Source: an uncultured Oscillospiraceae bacterium
GTDB taxonomy: Bacteria; Bacillota; Clostridia; Oscillospirales; Oscillospiraceae
DNA length: 15,810 bases
Direction of reading: 5' to 3'
Assembly: GCA_905205085.1 (NCBI GenBank)
Contig: CAJLCG010000053.1
Coordinates: forward strand, 1 to 15,810
Positions 5,891 through 13,353 of this stretch are shown here, piece by piece (the stretch's first letter is position 1; each line of letters begins with the position of its first letter). Under the pieces are notes generated by a model. The model was given only the letters and a program-made list of their open reading frames with translations, searched no databases and was not told the DNA's origin. A program made the position numbers and the translations under genes.

Positions 5891-7048
5891 ATGTCAACGT
5901 ATTATTATCTGCCTACCCGGAATGTTTTTGGAATGGGAGCATCCAAAGAGGCCGGTGAGCTGATGAAGAGCCTGGGCGGCCACAAGACGATGATTGTCAC
6001 GGATCGGTTCCTCCATGAGAGCGGTATGGCGGGACAGATTCAGGCGGTTCTAGCTCAATCTGGGGTAGATTCCATTGTCTTTCCCGGTGCGGAACCCAAC
6101 CCTACCGACAAGAACGTAGAGGCCGGCGTAGCCATCTACCGGGAAAACCAGTGTGATTCCATCCTCTCTCTGGGCGGTGGTTCTTCCCACGACTGTGCCA
6201 AGGGCATTGGCATGGTGGCTGCCAATGGCGGTACCATTCGTAATTATGAGGGAGTAGACAAGTCCAGCCGTCCGCTGATGCCCCTTATGGCCATCAATAC
6301 TACGGCGGGTACTGCATCTGAAATTACCCGGTTCTGTATCATCACCGACACCAGCCGGAAAGTAAAGATGGCCATTGTAGACTGGCGGGTCACCCCCCAG
6401 ATTGCCATCAACGACCCGGAGCTGATGAAGGGAATGCCCCCTGCGCTGACTGCAGCGACCGGTATGGATGCCCTCACCCACGCCATTGAAGCCTATGTAT
6501 CCACCAACTCCAACCCCCTTACGGATGCGGCGGCTACAATGGCCATCCAGATGATTTCCCACTACCTTCCCAAGGCTGTGGCGAACGGGAATTACATGAA
6601 GGCTCGAGACAAAATGGCCTACGCCCAGTATCTGGCCGGTATCGCCTTTAACAATGCCTCACTAGGCTATGTCCACGCGATGGCCCACCAGCTGGGCGGC
6701 TACTACAATCTTCCCCATGGCGTGTGCAACGCCGTGCTGCTGCCCTATGTGATGAAATTCAACCTCATCGGCAATATGACCCGCTTTAAGGAGATTGCTC
6801 TGAATATGGGAGTACGTGGAGACAATTTGTCCTGTTCTGCTGCAGCGGAGGAAGGCATCGCCGCCGTCAAGCGGCTGAGCCAACGCCTGGGCATTCCTTC
6901 CAACCTGAAGGAGCTGGGGGTCAAGCCGGAGGACTTTGCCATGATGGCGGAAAATGCTATGAAGGACGTGTGCAGTCTTACCAACCCACGCACAGCCACC
7001 AAAGAGCAGATTATCGAAGTATTCCGTCAGGCTTACGAAGGAGAGTAA
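5891..7048 (+). CDS. Iron-containing (group III) alcohol dehydrogenase, 1,3-propanediol dehydrogenase-like
   Basis: A 385-residue cytosolic NAD(P)-dependent dehydrogenase that interconverts an alcohol and an aldehyde or ketone. The Rossmann-like N-terminal domain has the cofactor loop GGGS (95-98) in LSLGGGSSHDCAKGIG and NTTAGTASE (136-144). The all-helical C-terminal domain carries the metal ligands D193 and H197 in GMDALTHAIEAY, H262 in YVHAMAHQLGG and H276 in LPHG. All four are intact. The sequence pattern is close to DhaT/FucO-type enzymes, but the substrate cannot be read from it. The start has an optimal AAGGAGG (5877-5883) with 7-base spacing. It has its own promoter and lies downstream of lysR in the same direction. 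It may remove reducing power by reducing an aldehyde made by the divergent operon. Confidence 0.96.
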   Translation: MSTYYYLPTRNVFGMGASKEAGELMKSLGGHKTMIVTDRFLHESGMAGQIQAVLAQSGVDSIVFPGAEPNPTDKNVEAGVAIYRENQCDSILSLGGGSSHDCAKGIGMVAANGGTIRNYEGVDKSSRPLMPLMAINTTAGTASEITRFCIITDTSRKVKMAIVDWRVTPQIAINDPELMKGMPPALTAATGMDALTHAIEAYVSTNSNPLTDAAATMAIQMISHYLPKAVANGNYMKARDKMAYAQYLAGIAFNNASLGYVHAMAHQLGGYYNLPHGVCNAVLLPYVMKFNLIGNMTRFKEIALNMGVRGDNLSCSAAAEEGIAAVKRLSQRLGIPSNLKELGVKPEDFAMMAENAMKDVCSLTNPRTATKEQIIEVFRQAYEGE

Positions 7049-7168
7049 CACTGCCATTCTATGGTGGTGGGTGGTAAGAACTTTGCCGGAAAGGAATGGG
7101 CTCTTTTTCAGGCCCGGGCATGCGGATGAAGCCTGCGTAAATCTCTAAGATTCCAGACCTAAAATGCA

Positions 7169-7198
7169 TTGGCACTTTACAAAAATTTCATGTATAAT
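7169..7198 (+). promoter_or_regulatory. Predicted promoter of the SLH surface-protein gene
   Basis: TTGGCA (7169-7174), 18-base spacer and a perfect TATAAT (7193-7198). The expected start is near 7205, where a 7-bp inverted repeat AATGGTT-A-AACCATT (7205-7219) begins. This repeat could be a small operator. The leader then has a modest hairpin around CGGG/CCCG just before the ribosome binding site. Confidence 0.6.
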
Positions 7199-7292
7199 AA
7201 AGGAAATGGTTAAACCATTGGCACCTGTAACGGAAGCGGAGACAAACTGCAGGCGGGTTTGGATGCCCGTGCGTTTGCAAAGGAGGAACTCT

Positions 7293-10200
7293 ATGAAAAA
7301 GCGGATACTCAGCCTGTTTTGTGTTCTGGCCCTATGCTTGACGCTGCTGCCCATCACCGCCCTGGCGGCGCAGGACCCAGTTTGGTACATCGAGCGGGAC
7401 TGGGACGGCAGCATGGTGACAGAACAGACAAAAACCATCGATACCTACACCCTCATGGACGAAAACACCGTCACTTGGGGCGAAAGCACCACTGGCGGCT
7501 GGTATGTGGCTAGAGACAATGTCACCATCAACCAGCGCGTCCAGGTACAAGGCAACGTGTACCTGATCCTGACGGACGGCTGCACCCTCACCGTCAACGG
7601 GGGCATCCAGCTGGAGGCGGGCAACAGCCTCACCATCTACGGCCAGTCCGAACAGACAGGCACCATGGGCCGACTGATCGCGTCCATTACGGAGGAAGAC
7701 GCTTCCATCTACCATGCTGTCATTGGCGGAAACGGCAGTGACAATGGCGGCAACGACGGCGGCGCAGTCACCATCCACGGAGGCTTCGTCTCCGCCACGG
7801 CTACCATCTTCAACCACAATGCCAAAGCCGGTACTGGCGATACTGACGGTACTGGCGATACTGACGGTACTGGCGGCAATGACGCTTACAGCATCGGTTC
7901 TGCCTATGGTGCAGCCATCGGCGGCGGCGGCAACCGCGGCACTATGTTCGGTTTCATATCCACCGAGGTCGCCGGAAGCGGCGGCACCATCACCATCAAC
8001 GGCGGCTCCGTCGAGGCCAGCAGCTGCACCGGCGCGGCCATCGGCGGCGGCGGCAGCAGATACGCTTACGGTGGTGACGGCGGCACCATCACCATCAATG
8101 GCGGAACTGTAACTGCCATTGCAGTCCCGGGCTCTGTGGAAGAAATGGGTGCCGTAGGCTGCGGCGCGGCCATCGGCGGGGGCGCTAGCGTCGCCAACGG
8201 CGGCGACGGCGGCACCATCACCATTAACGGCGGCTTCGTCTCTGCCACGGTCACTGAGGAAGCCGCCCCCGACGTGGATCCTTCCAAGGTTCTCCAGTAT
8301 GGCGCAGCCATCGGCGGCAGCAGCGGCATCATCGCTGGCAGCGGCGGCACCATCACCATCAACGGCGGCATAGTGGAGGCTTCCAGTCCGGGCGGCGCGG
8401 CCATCGGCGGCGGCGAGGGGGGAGGTTCAGGTGCCGGCGGTGACGGCGGCAGTATTACCATCCACGGCGGCTCCGTTACCGCCGCCAGCACCCTGGGTGC
8501 GGCCATCGGCGGCGGAGGAGGTCATGGCAACCGTACGGAGAACAAGGAAACCGATGACGGCAGTGACACTGAAGAGGATAGTTCTATGTGCAGAGGTGGC
8601 ACCATCACCATCCACGGCGGTACGGTCGATGCCAGAAGCCAGTATGGCGCGGGCATCGGCGGCGGCGCGCTGGATATTGCCTGGGATGATGAGAGCGATA
8701 TCAACACCAACCTCAGTACAGAAGTAACCTTTACCGGCGGCGATGGCGGTACCATCACCATCCGCGGCGGCACGGTTTCCGCCGCCAGCGACAGGGGCGC
8801 GGCCATTGGCGGCGGCAGCACCCAAGCTGCCATCGGCAAAAATGTCACGGTCTCTGCTAGTAATGAATTTCAGCGTTTCATTGTTAAGAGCGGCGACGGC
8901 GGTACGGTCACCATCTCCGGCGGTACGGTCTCCGCAGAAAGCGCAGAGGGCGCAGCCATCGGCAGCGGCGGTATGCCCGTCTATCAAAGCGCCTCTCCCG
9001 ACATTGACTCTTACTTTACCTACTCTGGCGGCGACATCGGTACCTTTGCCACCGGCTCCGACGGTAGCGCCGTGCTCTTTGCCACCGGCAGCGGGGCGGG
9101 TAACCACATCCAGGACGATGACGATCCCTCCGGCTGGAGCGGCGTGATTTTCCTGGACGGCGAGGGGCAGCTCTACGGTACTTCGGTGACCCTCTCCGAA
9201 GACGTTACCATTCCCAGCGGCAATACCCTGGAAATTGGACAAGGCCAGACCCTTTCCGTTGACCGGGGTGTGACCATGACCATCGACAATGAGGACTGTC
9301 TTACCGGCGGGGGAACCCTGGGCCATAGCGGCGGTACCTATGAAATTCTCAATCCGCTTCCCGTCTTTACCCCCACGACGCTGGTTTACACCGGCAGCGA
9401 CCTCTCCGACCGCTTGTCTCTGACTGCGCCTGCTGGTTCTGTGTCCATCATGGGGCAGACATTCACCGTCAGCGGAACGCCGACCTATCGCGACTGGGTA
9501 ATTACGCCGCCCGCAGGCGGTATCCTCCAGGTAGGTACCTATATCGTCACGGCGTACAGCGCATCCCAGGGCCGTACAGTCTCTGGTCGGATCACCGTGA
9601 TTGGTGATTCCTCCTCCACTCCCACTTACTCTGTCATTCTGCCCAGCAAGGTAGAGGGCGGCACCGTCACGGCAAACAAGCGTTACGCCGAGGAGGGTGA
9701 GACCTTCCGTTTCACCGTCATCCCCGACGAGGGCTACGAGCTGGCCTCCCTTTCTGCCACTGACAGCAAAGGCAGAGAGCTGGACCTGGAGTACAAGGGC
9801 GACGGCAAATACTCCTTTAAGATGCCCGCCAGGCAGGTGGAGATCCAGGTCTCCTTCCGGAAAATTCCCCCGGAGCCTCTGCCCTTCACCGATGTGCCGG
9901 AGGGCGCATGGTATGCCGATGCCGTTGCCTATGTTTACAAGCATGGCCTGATGGCGGGCACCAGCGCTACCACCTTTGCCCCTGATATGACCACGAGCCG
10001 GGCCATGATTGCCACCATTTTGTGGCGTATGGCGGACAGTCCTGTGGCCTCCAGCGCGCTGCCCTTTACCGATGTGGCAGACGGAACATGGTATACGGAA
10101 TCCGTCCGCTGGGCGTCGGTGGTAGGTGTTGTGGGCGGCTACAGTGACAGCACCTTCGGACCTGATGACGCAGTCACGCGGGAACAGCTGGCCACGATGC

Positions 10201-10433
10201 TGTACCGGTACGCGCAATTCCGGGGCTATGACGTTTCTGTGGGCGAGGATACCAATATTCTCAGCTATTCCGACGCCCAGAATGTGAGCGAATGGGCAAT
10301 TCCGGCCATGCAGTGGGCCTGCGGCGCAGGCATTATCAACGGTTCCGGCTCCCAGCTGAACCCCCAGGGCGATGCCACCAGAGCGGAAATTGCCGTCATG
10401 CTCATGCGCTTTGAGCAACGGTATAACCCATAA
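7293..10433 (+). CDS. Secreted SLH-domain surface protein with glycine-rich beta-helix repeats
   Basis: A 1046-residue exported protein, probably held on the cell wall by its C-terminal SLH domains. Layout: signal peptide MKKRILSLFCVLALCLTLL... ending ALAA at 23-26; an N-terminal module (about 45-130) with WYVARDNVTI and LTDGCTLTVNGG strands, as in carbohydrate-binding-like surface proteins; about ten repeats (140-560) alternating GGTITINGGTV with GAAIGGG, which suggests a right-handed beta-helix; an Ig-like stretch (690-770); a divergent InlB B-repeat-like module (780-856); and three SLH domains starting near 864 (FTDVPEGAWY), 924 (FTDVADGTWY) and 990 (YSDAQNVSEW). The start at 7293 follows AAAGGAGG (7279-7286) and begins the signal peptide exactly; an in-frame ATG at 7164 would ruin it. 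The ligand is unknown; adhesion or glycan binding is inference. Confidence 0.92.
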   Translation: MKKRILSLFCVLALCLTLLPITALAAQDPVWYIERDWDGSMVTEQTKTIDTYTLMDENTVTWGESTTGGWYVARDNVTINQRVQVQGNVYLILTDGCTLTVNGGIQLEAGNSLTIYGQSEQTGTMGRLIASITEEDASIYHAVIGGNGSDNGGNDGGAVTIHGGFVSATATIFNHNAKAGTGDTDGTGDTDGTGGNDAYSIGSAYGAAIGGGGNRGTMFGFISTEVAGSGGTITINGGSVEASSCTGAAIGGGGSRYAYGGDGGTITINGGTVTAIAVPGSVEEMGAVGCGAAIGGGASVANGGDGGTITINGGFVSATVTEEAAPDVDPSKVLQYGAAIGGSSGIIAGSGGTITINGGIVEASSPGGAAIGGGEGGGSGAGGDGGSITIHGGSVTAASTLGAAIGGGGGHGNRTENKETDDGSDTEEDSSMCRGGTITIHGGTVDARSQYGAGIGGGALDIAWDDESDINTNLSTEVTFTGGDGGTITIRGGTVSAASDRGAAIGGGSTQAAIGKNVTVSASNEFQRFIVKSGDGGTVTISGGTVSAESAEGAAIGSGGMPVYQSASPDIDSYFTYSGGDIGTFATGSDGSAVLFATGSGAGNHIQDDDDPSGWSGVIFLDGEGQLYGTSVTLSEDVTIPSGNTLEIGQGQTLSVDRGVTMTIDNEDCLTGGGTLGHSGGTYEILNPLPVFTPTTLVYTGSDLSDRLSLTAPAGSVSIMGQTFTVSGTPTYRDWVITPPAGGILQVGTYIVTAYSASQGRTVSGRITVIGDSSSTPTYSVILPSKVEGGTVTANKRYAEEGETFRFTVIPDEGYELASLSATDSKGRELDLEYKGDGKYSFKMPARQVEIQVSFRKIPPEPLPFTDVPEGAWYADAVAYVYKHGLMAGTSATTFAPDMTTSRAMIATILWRMADSPVASSALPFTDVADGTWYTESVRWASVVGVVGGYSDSTFGPDDAVTREQLATMLYRYAQFRGYDVSVGEDTNILSYSDAQNVSEWAIPAMQWACGAGIINGSGSQLNPQGDATRAEIAVMLMRFEQRYNP
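7830..7883 (+). repeat. 18-bp tandem repeat inside the surface-protein gene
   Basis: The unit GGTACTGGCGATACTGAC is present twice without change (7830-7847, 7848-7865), then once in degenerate form (7866-7883). It encodes GTGDTD units between two beta-helix repeats. Identical in-frame copies suggest recent slippage and possible length variation. Confidence 0.85.
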
Positions 10434-10698
10434 GGGGCGGTAGTGCCGGCTGGCTGTGTCCCAGATTTTTCAACCCCCAATTTCTGAGGAAAGGACAAAT
10501 CTAACCGAAAACGGCGGATGCAGCAGATATAGAAGCGTATTACCTATGGTAAATGATATGTTGCCTTCTATTTCCAGATAAAAGGATAGGCCGATAGCAG
10601 CTCTTTATTGGGAAAAATATATGGAGCATATGGTTGAGAAGTCCTGTAATATCAAGTATTTGAGAAGAAATACGGGATTTATGAGGAGTTATAAAAAG
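10434..10698 (+). other. Non-coding spacer between the surface protein and the phosphatase gene
   Basis: A 265-base stretch without a credible gene. A weak terminator candidate, CTGG(7)CCAG followed by ATTTTT, lies at 10450-10470 after the surface-protein gene. A small dyad TTACC-TAT-GGTAA lies at 10540-10552. No clear -35/-10 pair for the phosphatase gene could be named. The upstream in-frame ATGs at 10621 and 10681 are judged not to be starts. Confidence 0.5.
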
Positions 10699-11157
10699 AT
10701 GACCAAAATACTGTTCGTGTGCCACGGCAATATTTGCAGAAGCCCAATGGCTCGCTTTATCATGGAGGATCTGGTGAAAAAGGCGGGGATGGAGGAGCAG
10801 ATCAAAGTCGATTCTGCCGCCACCAGCACCGAAGAAATCGGAAACCCTGTCTATCCTCCTGCGCGGCGCAAGCTGGCGGAACATGGAATCAGCTGCCAGG
10901 GACATGCGGCCCGGCAGATGAAGAAAAACGACTACGCCCACTATGATCTGCTGATTGGAATGGATCAGGCCAATCTGCGCAATATGACCCGCATTTGTGG
11001 GGGCGACCCGGAGGGAAAAATTCATCTTCTGATGGACTATACCGACCGGCCTGGCCAGGTGGCCGACCCCTGGTATACGGGCGACTTTGAGACCACCTAC
11101 CGGGATGTGCTGCAGGGCTGTCAGGGCCTGCTGGATGTGTTGAGAGAAGAAAAATGA
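10699..11157 (+). CDS. Low-molecular-weight protein tyrosine phosphatase
   Basis: A 152-residue cytosolic phosphatase of the LMW-PTP/arsenate-reductase-like fold. The P-loop CHGNICRS (8-15) supplies the nucleophile C8 and phosphate-binding R14 of the C-x5-R signature. The late DPWY motif (123-126) supplies the general acid D123 and an aromatic gate. The length is typical for the family. ATG 10699 is chosen because GAGGAG (10683-10688) precedes it by 10 bases and family members begin directly with the first beta strand. Longer versions from 10621 or 10681 would add a basic tail without a family match. It stands alone between the surface-protein gene and a bidirectional terminator. In Firmicutes such enzymes may act on protein phosphotyrosine, sometimes protein arginine phosphate; which applies here cannot be told. 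Confidence 0.94.
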   Translation: MTKILFVCHGNICRSPMARFIMEDLVKKAGMEEQIKVDSAATSTEEIGNPVYPPARRKLAEHGISCQGHAARQMKKNDYAHYDLLIGMDQANLRNMTRICGGDPEGKIHLLMDYTDRPGQVADPWYTGDFETTYRDVLQGCQGLLDVLREEK

Positions 11158-11197
11158 AAAAAGAGAGGACCGACTCCAGAGTCGGTCCTCTCTTTTT
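11157..11197. terminator. Bidirectional factor-independent terminator
   Basis: GAGAGGACCGACTC (11163-11176) pairs perfectly with GAGTCGGTCCTCTC (11179-11192). The stem is flanked by six A on the left and five T on the right. It ends the phosphatase transcript on the plus strand and the purine operon on the minus strand. It overlaps the last base of the phosphatase stop codon and part of the HAD stop codon. Confidence 0.95.
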
Positions 11198-11870
11198 ATT
11201 TAAGATTTAACTGCGGGCTTAGGAAGTCACGCACCTCCAGCAGGCTGGCACAGCGCTGAAAGAGCAGCGCATCCAGCTCTGGAGTGGGAGGGATCATATC
11301 GGGGACCATAATCACCTTCATCCCGGCAGCGTGGGCGGAGAGAATGCCGTTGCGGGAGTCCTCGATGGCAATCGTCTGAGCCGGATCTGTGCCCAGTGCC
11401 CGGCAGGCCAGTTGATAGATCTCCGGGTCGGGCTTGCTGTGGACCACCTGATCGCCGGTGATGATGGCAGAGAAGTAAGGGCCCAGGCCGGTCATTTCCA
11501 TGCGGCGCAGCGTGCGCTCCCGGCCAGTGGAGGTGGCCAGAGCCATAGGAATCTTCCGGTCCTTCAAAAAGTCCAGCAGTTCCACCACGCCGGGCTTCAT
11601 CGGAACTCCTTCCCGCTCCATCCGGGCCTGGTTTTGGCCGGAACAGCGGCGCATGAATTCCTCTCTGGGAAACTCCGGGCCGAACAGGTCCGTCATGCGC
11701 TGAAAGGCGTCAGTGCGGTTTTGCCCGACAAATTTCAGATAGTGTTCCCCAATCTGGGGCCAACCCATCTCGGTTCCCACGGCCAGCCAGGTTTGATTGG
11801 TCAGCCGCTCCGTATCAAAGAGGACGCCGTCTACGTCAAAGACGACCCCTTGCAGAGAAAGCCCACTCAT
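11196..11870 (-). CDS. HAD-superfamily hydrolase, subfamily IA (beta-phosphoglucomutase/phosphatase-like)
   Basis: A 224-residue haloacid-dehalogenase phosphatase. The catalytic motifs are complete: FDVDGVLFDTE (11-21) with nucleophile D12 and acid/base D14, LATSTG (111-116) as motif II, K146 in SKPDP as motif III, and IEDSRNG (169-175) with E170 and D171 for magnesium. A helical cap occupies about 20-90. Members of this subtype act on sugar phosphates, phosphoglycolate or nucleotides, and the sequence does not decide between them. Its ATG overlaps the purD stop as ATGA, so translation is coupled. The placement allows a nucleotide-related role, but housekeeping HAD genes often ride in operons. 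It ends inside the bidirectional terminator. Confidence 0.93.
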   Translation of the reverse strand: MSGLSLQGVVFDVDGVLFDTERLTNQTWLAVGTEMGWPQIGEHYLKFVGQNRTDAFQRMTDLFGPEFPREEFMRRCSGQNQARMEREGVPMKPGVVELLDFLKDRKIPMALATSTGRERTLRRMEMTGLGPYFSAIITGDQVVHSKPDPEIYQLACRALGTDPAQTIAIEDSRNGILSAHAAGMKVIMVPDMIPPTPELDALLFQRCASLLEVRDFLSPQLNLK

Positions 11871-13123
11871 ACCTTGCCGATGTCCTTGCGCATGTGCATA
11901 TCCTGGAAGGAGATGGGGGCACAGGCGGCATAAGCGTTAGAGATGGCCTCGTTCAGGTCAGCGCCCAGGGCAGTAACGCCCAGTACACGGCCGCCGGCGG
12001 TGACGATGGTGCCATCCTCCTGGCGCTTGGTGCCGGCGTGGAAGACGGTGGCAGACTTGCCCGCCTCCTCCAGGCCGGAGATGGGGTAGCCGCTCTGGTA
12101 CTTCACGGGATAGCCGCCGGAAGCCAGCACGATGCAGCAGGCTGCGCCGTCCTTCCACTTGACCTCTACCTGGTCCAAAGTGCCATTGACACAGGCCTCA
12201 AAGATATCCATTAGGTCGCTGTCCAGCATGGACAGGAGGGGCTGGGTCTCAGGGTCGCCGAAGCGGGCGTTGTACTCTACCACCTTGGGACCGTCCTTGG
12301 TGAGCATCAGACCGAAGTAGATCACACCCTTAAAGGGGCGGCCCTCCGCTTTCAGAGCGGCCACAGTAGGCAGGAAGATCTTCTCCATGCACTCCTTGGC
12401 AATCTCGGGAGTGTACTTGGGGGAGGGGCAGAAGGCACCCATGCCGCCGGTGTTGGGGCCCTGGTTGCCGTCGTAGGCCCGCTTGTGGTCCTGAGAGGAC
12501 AGCATGGGGACCAGGTGCTCTCCGTCGCAGAAGGCCAGCACGGTGACCTCAGGGCCCACCATGCACTCCTCAATGACCACGGTGGAACCGCTCTGGCCAA
12601 ACTTGTGGTCCTCCATCATCTCCCGGACAGCGGTCTTGGCCTCGTCCACGGTGGAGGCCACCACCACGCCCTTGCCCAGGGCCAGACCGTCGGCCTTGAC
12701 CACGATGGGAGCGCCCTGCTCGTCAATGTAGGAGAGGGCCTTGTCCATCTCGGTGAAGGTCTCATACTTGGCGGTGGGGATGTGGTACTTCTTCATCAGT
12801 TCCTTGGAGAAGGCCTTGCTGGCCTCAATGATGGCGGCGTTGGCACGGGGACCGAAGGCAGGAATGCCGGCGGCCTCCAGGGCGTCCACCATGCCGAGAG
12901 CCAGAGGGTCGTCGGGAGCTACCATGACAAAGTCCATGGCGTTCTCCTTAGCCCAAGCTACCATAGCGTCCACATCGGTGGCCTTGATGGGAACACAGGT
13001 GGCTACCTGGGCGATACCGCCGTTTCCGGGGGCACAGTAGAGTTCGGTTACCTTGGGGCTTTGAGCCAGCTTCCAGCAGATGGCGTGCTCACGCCCGCCG
13101 CCGCCGACTACCAATACTTTCAT
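11867..13123 (-). CDS. purD: Phosphoribosylamine-glycine ligase (GAR synthetase)
   Basis: A 418-residue ATP-grasp ligase for the second step of de novo purine synthesis: phosphoribosylamine + glycine + ATP to GAR. Visible: the N-terminal VVGGGGREHA (5-14), the ATP-grasp lid IVVKADGLALGKGVV (140-154), the substrate/ATP motif QDHKRAYDGNQGPNTGGMG (211-229) and the metal-binding region VEYNARFGDPETQ in the C-terminal third. Length and motif order match PurD. ATG 13123 is preferred over the GTG at 13132 because GAGG (13132-13135) then has 8-base spacing and MKVLVVGGGG is the usual start. It is followed with an ATGA overlap by the HAD gene and preceded by the hairpin-rich spacer after the AICAR transformylase. 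Confidence 0.98.
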   Translation of the reverse strand: MKVLVVGGGGREHAICWKLAQSPKVTELYCAPGNGGIAQVATCVPIKATDVDAMVAWAKENAMDFVMVAPDDPLALGMVDALEAAGIPAFGPRANAAIIEASKAFSKELMKKYHIPTAKYETFTEMDKALSYIDEQGAPIVVKADGLALGKGVVVASTVDEAKTAVREMMEDHKFGQSGSTVVIEECMVGPEVTVLAFCDGEHLVPMLSSQDHKRAYDGNQGPNTGGMGAFCPSPKYTPEIAKECMEKIFLPTVAALKAEGRPFKGVIYFGLMLTKDGPKVVEYNARFGDPETQPLLSMLDSDLMDIFEACVNGTLDQVEVKWKDGAACCIVLASGGYPVKYQSGYPISGLEEAGKSATVFHAGTKRQEDGTIVTAGGRVLGVTALGADLNEAISNAYAACAPISFQDMHMRKDIGKV

Positions 13124-13132
13124 ATCAAACAC

Positions 13133-13353
13133 CTCATTTAGTAAGAGAAAAGGCCTAAAGTTGCCTCCGATTCCCCTCGGAGAGCGGAGGGGGGCACGCG
13201 GGGGGAACTGGTTCCCACCCGCGAGAGCCGGCGCGCGTCAGCGCATCTGCATGTTCCGCAGAACATGCCCGGCCCTTGAGGGGGGTATCGAACTTGGTTT
13301 CCTTGGGAAGCAAGTTCGTATCTAGGGGGGACAACGTCCCCCCTAGAGGTATT
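13133..13353 (-). repeat. Array of GC-rich inverted repeats in the purH-purD spacer
   Basis: The spacer contains consecutive hairpins. (A) CTCCGA/TCGGAG at 13165-13182, with competing pairings CCTCCG/CGGAGG and CCCCTC/GAGGGG. (B) CGCGGGGGGAAC/GTTCCCACCCGCG at 13197-13223, with one bulged A. (C) GCATGTTC-CGCA-GAACATGC at 13249-13268. (D) CGAACTTG/CAAGTTCG at 13289-13318, with an inner TTCC/GGAA. (E) TCTAGGGGGGAC-AAC-GTCCCCCCTAGA at 13321-13347. None is followed by a clear T tract on the minus strand. No reading frame with a start and ribosome site was found. It may be a dispersed intergenic repeat, a small non-autonomous element or a structured RNA within the operon transcript. Confidence 0.8.

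Noticed and set aside
7199..7292. A cyclic-di-GMP or other known riboswitch in the surface-protein leader
   Set aside because: The leader is short, and the conserved core segments of the c-di-GMP-I class are not present; only small hairpins were seen.
8427..10418. A 663-codon open frame on the minus strand opposite the surface-protein gene
   Set aside because: It is a shadow of the repetitive, GC-rich coding sequence. The plus-strand frame has a signal peptide, ribosome site and SLH domains; the antisense frame shows no domain and no ribosome site.
10621..10698. Longer N-terminus for the tyrosine phosphatase
   Set aside because: The added basic residues are not part of the family, and GAGGAG precedes the ATG at 10699.
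13133..13353. CRISPR array or purine riboswitch in the purH-purD spacer
   Set aside because: The hairpins have different sequences and spacing, so it is not a CRISPR array. The conserved purine-aptamer junction and loops were not found.
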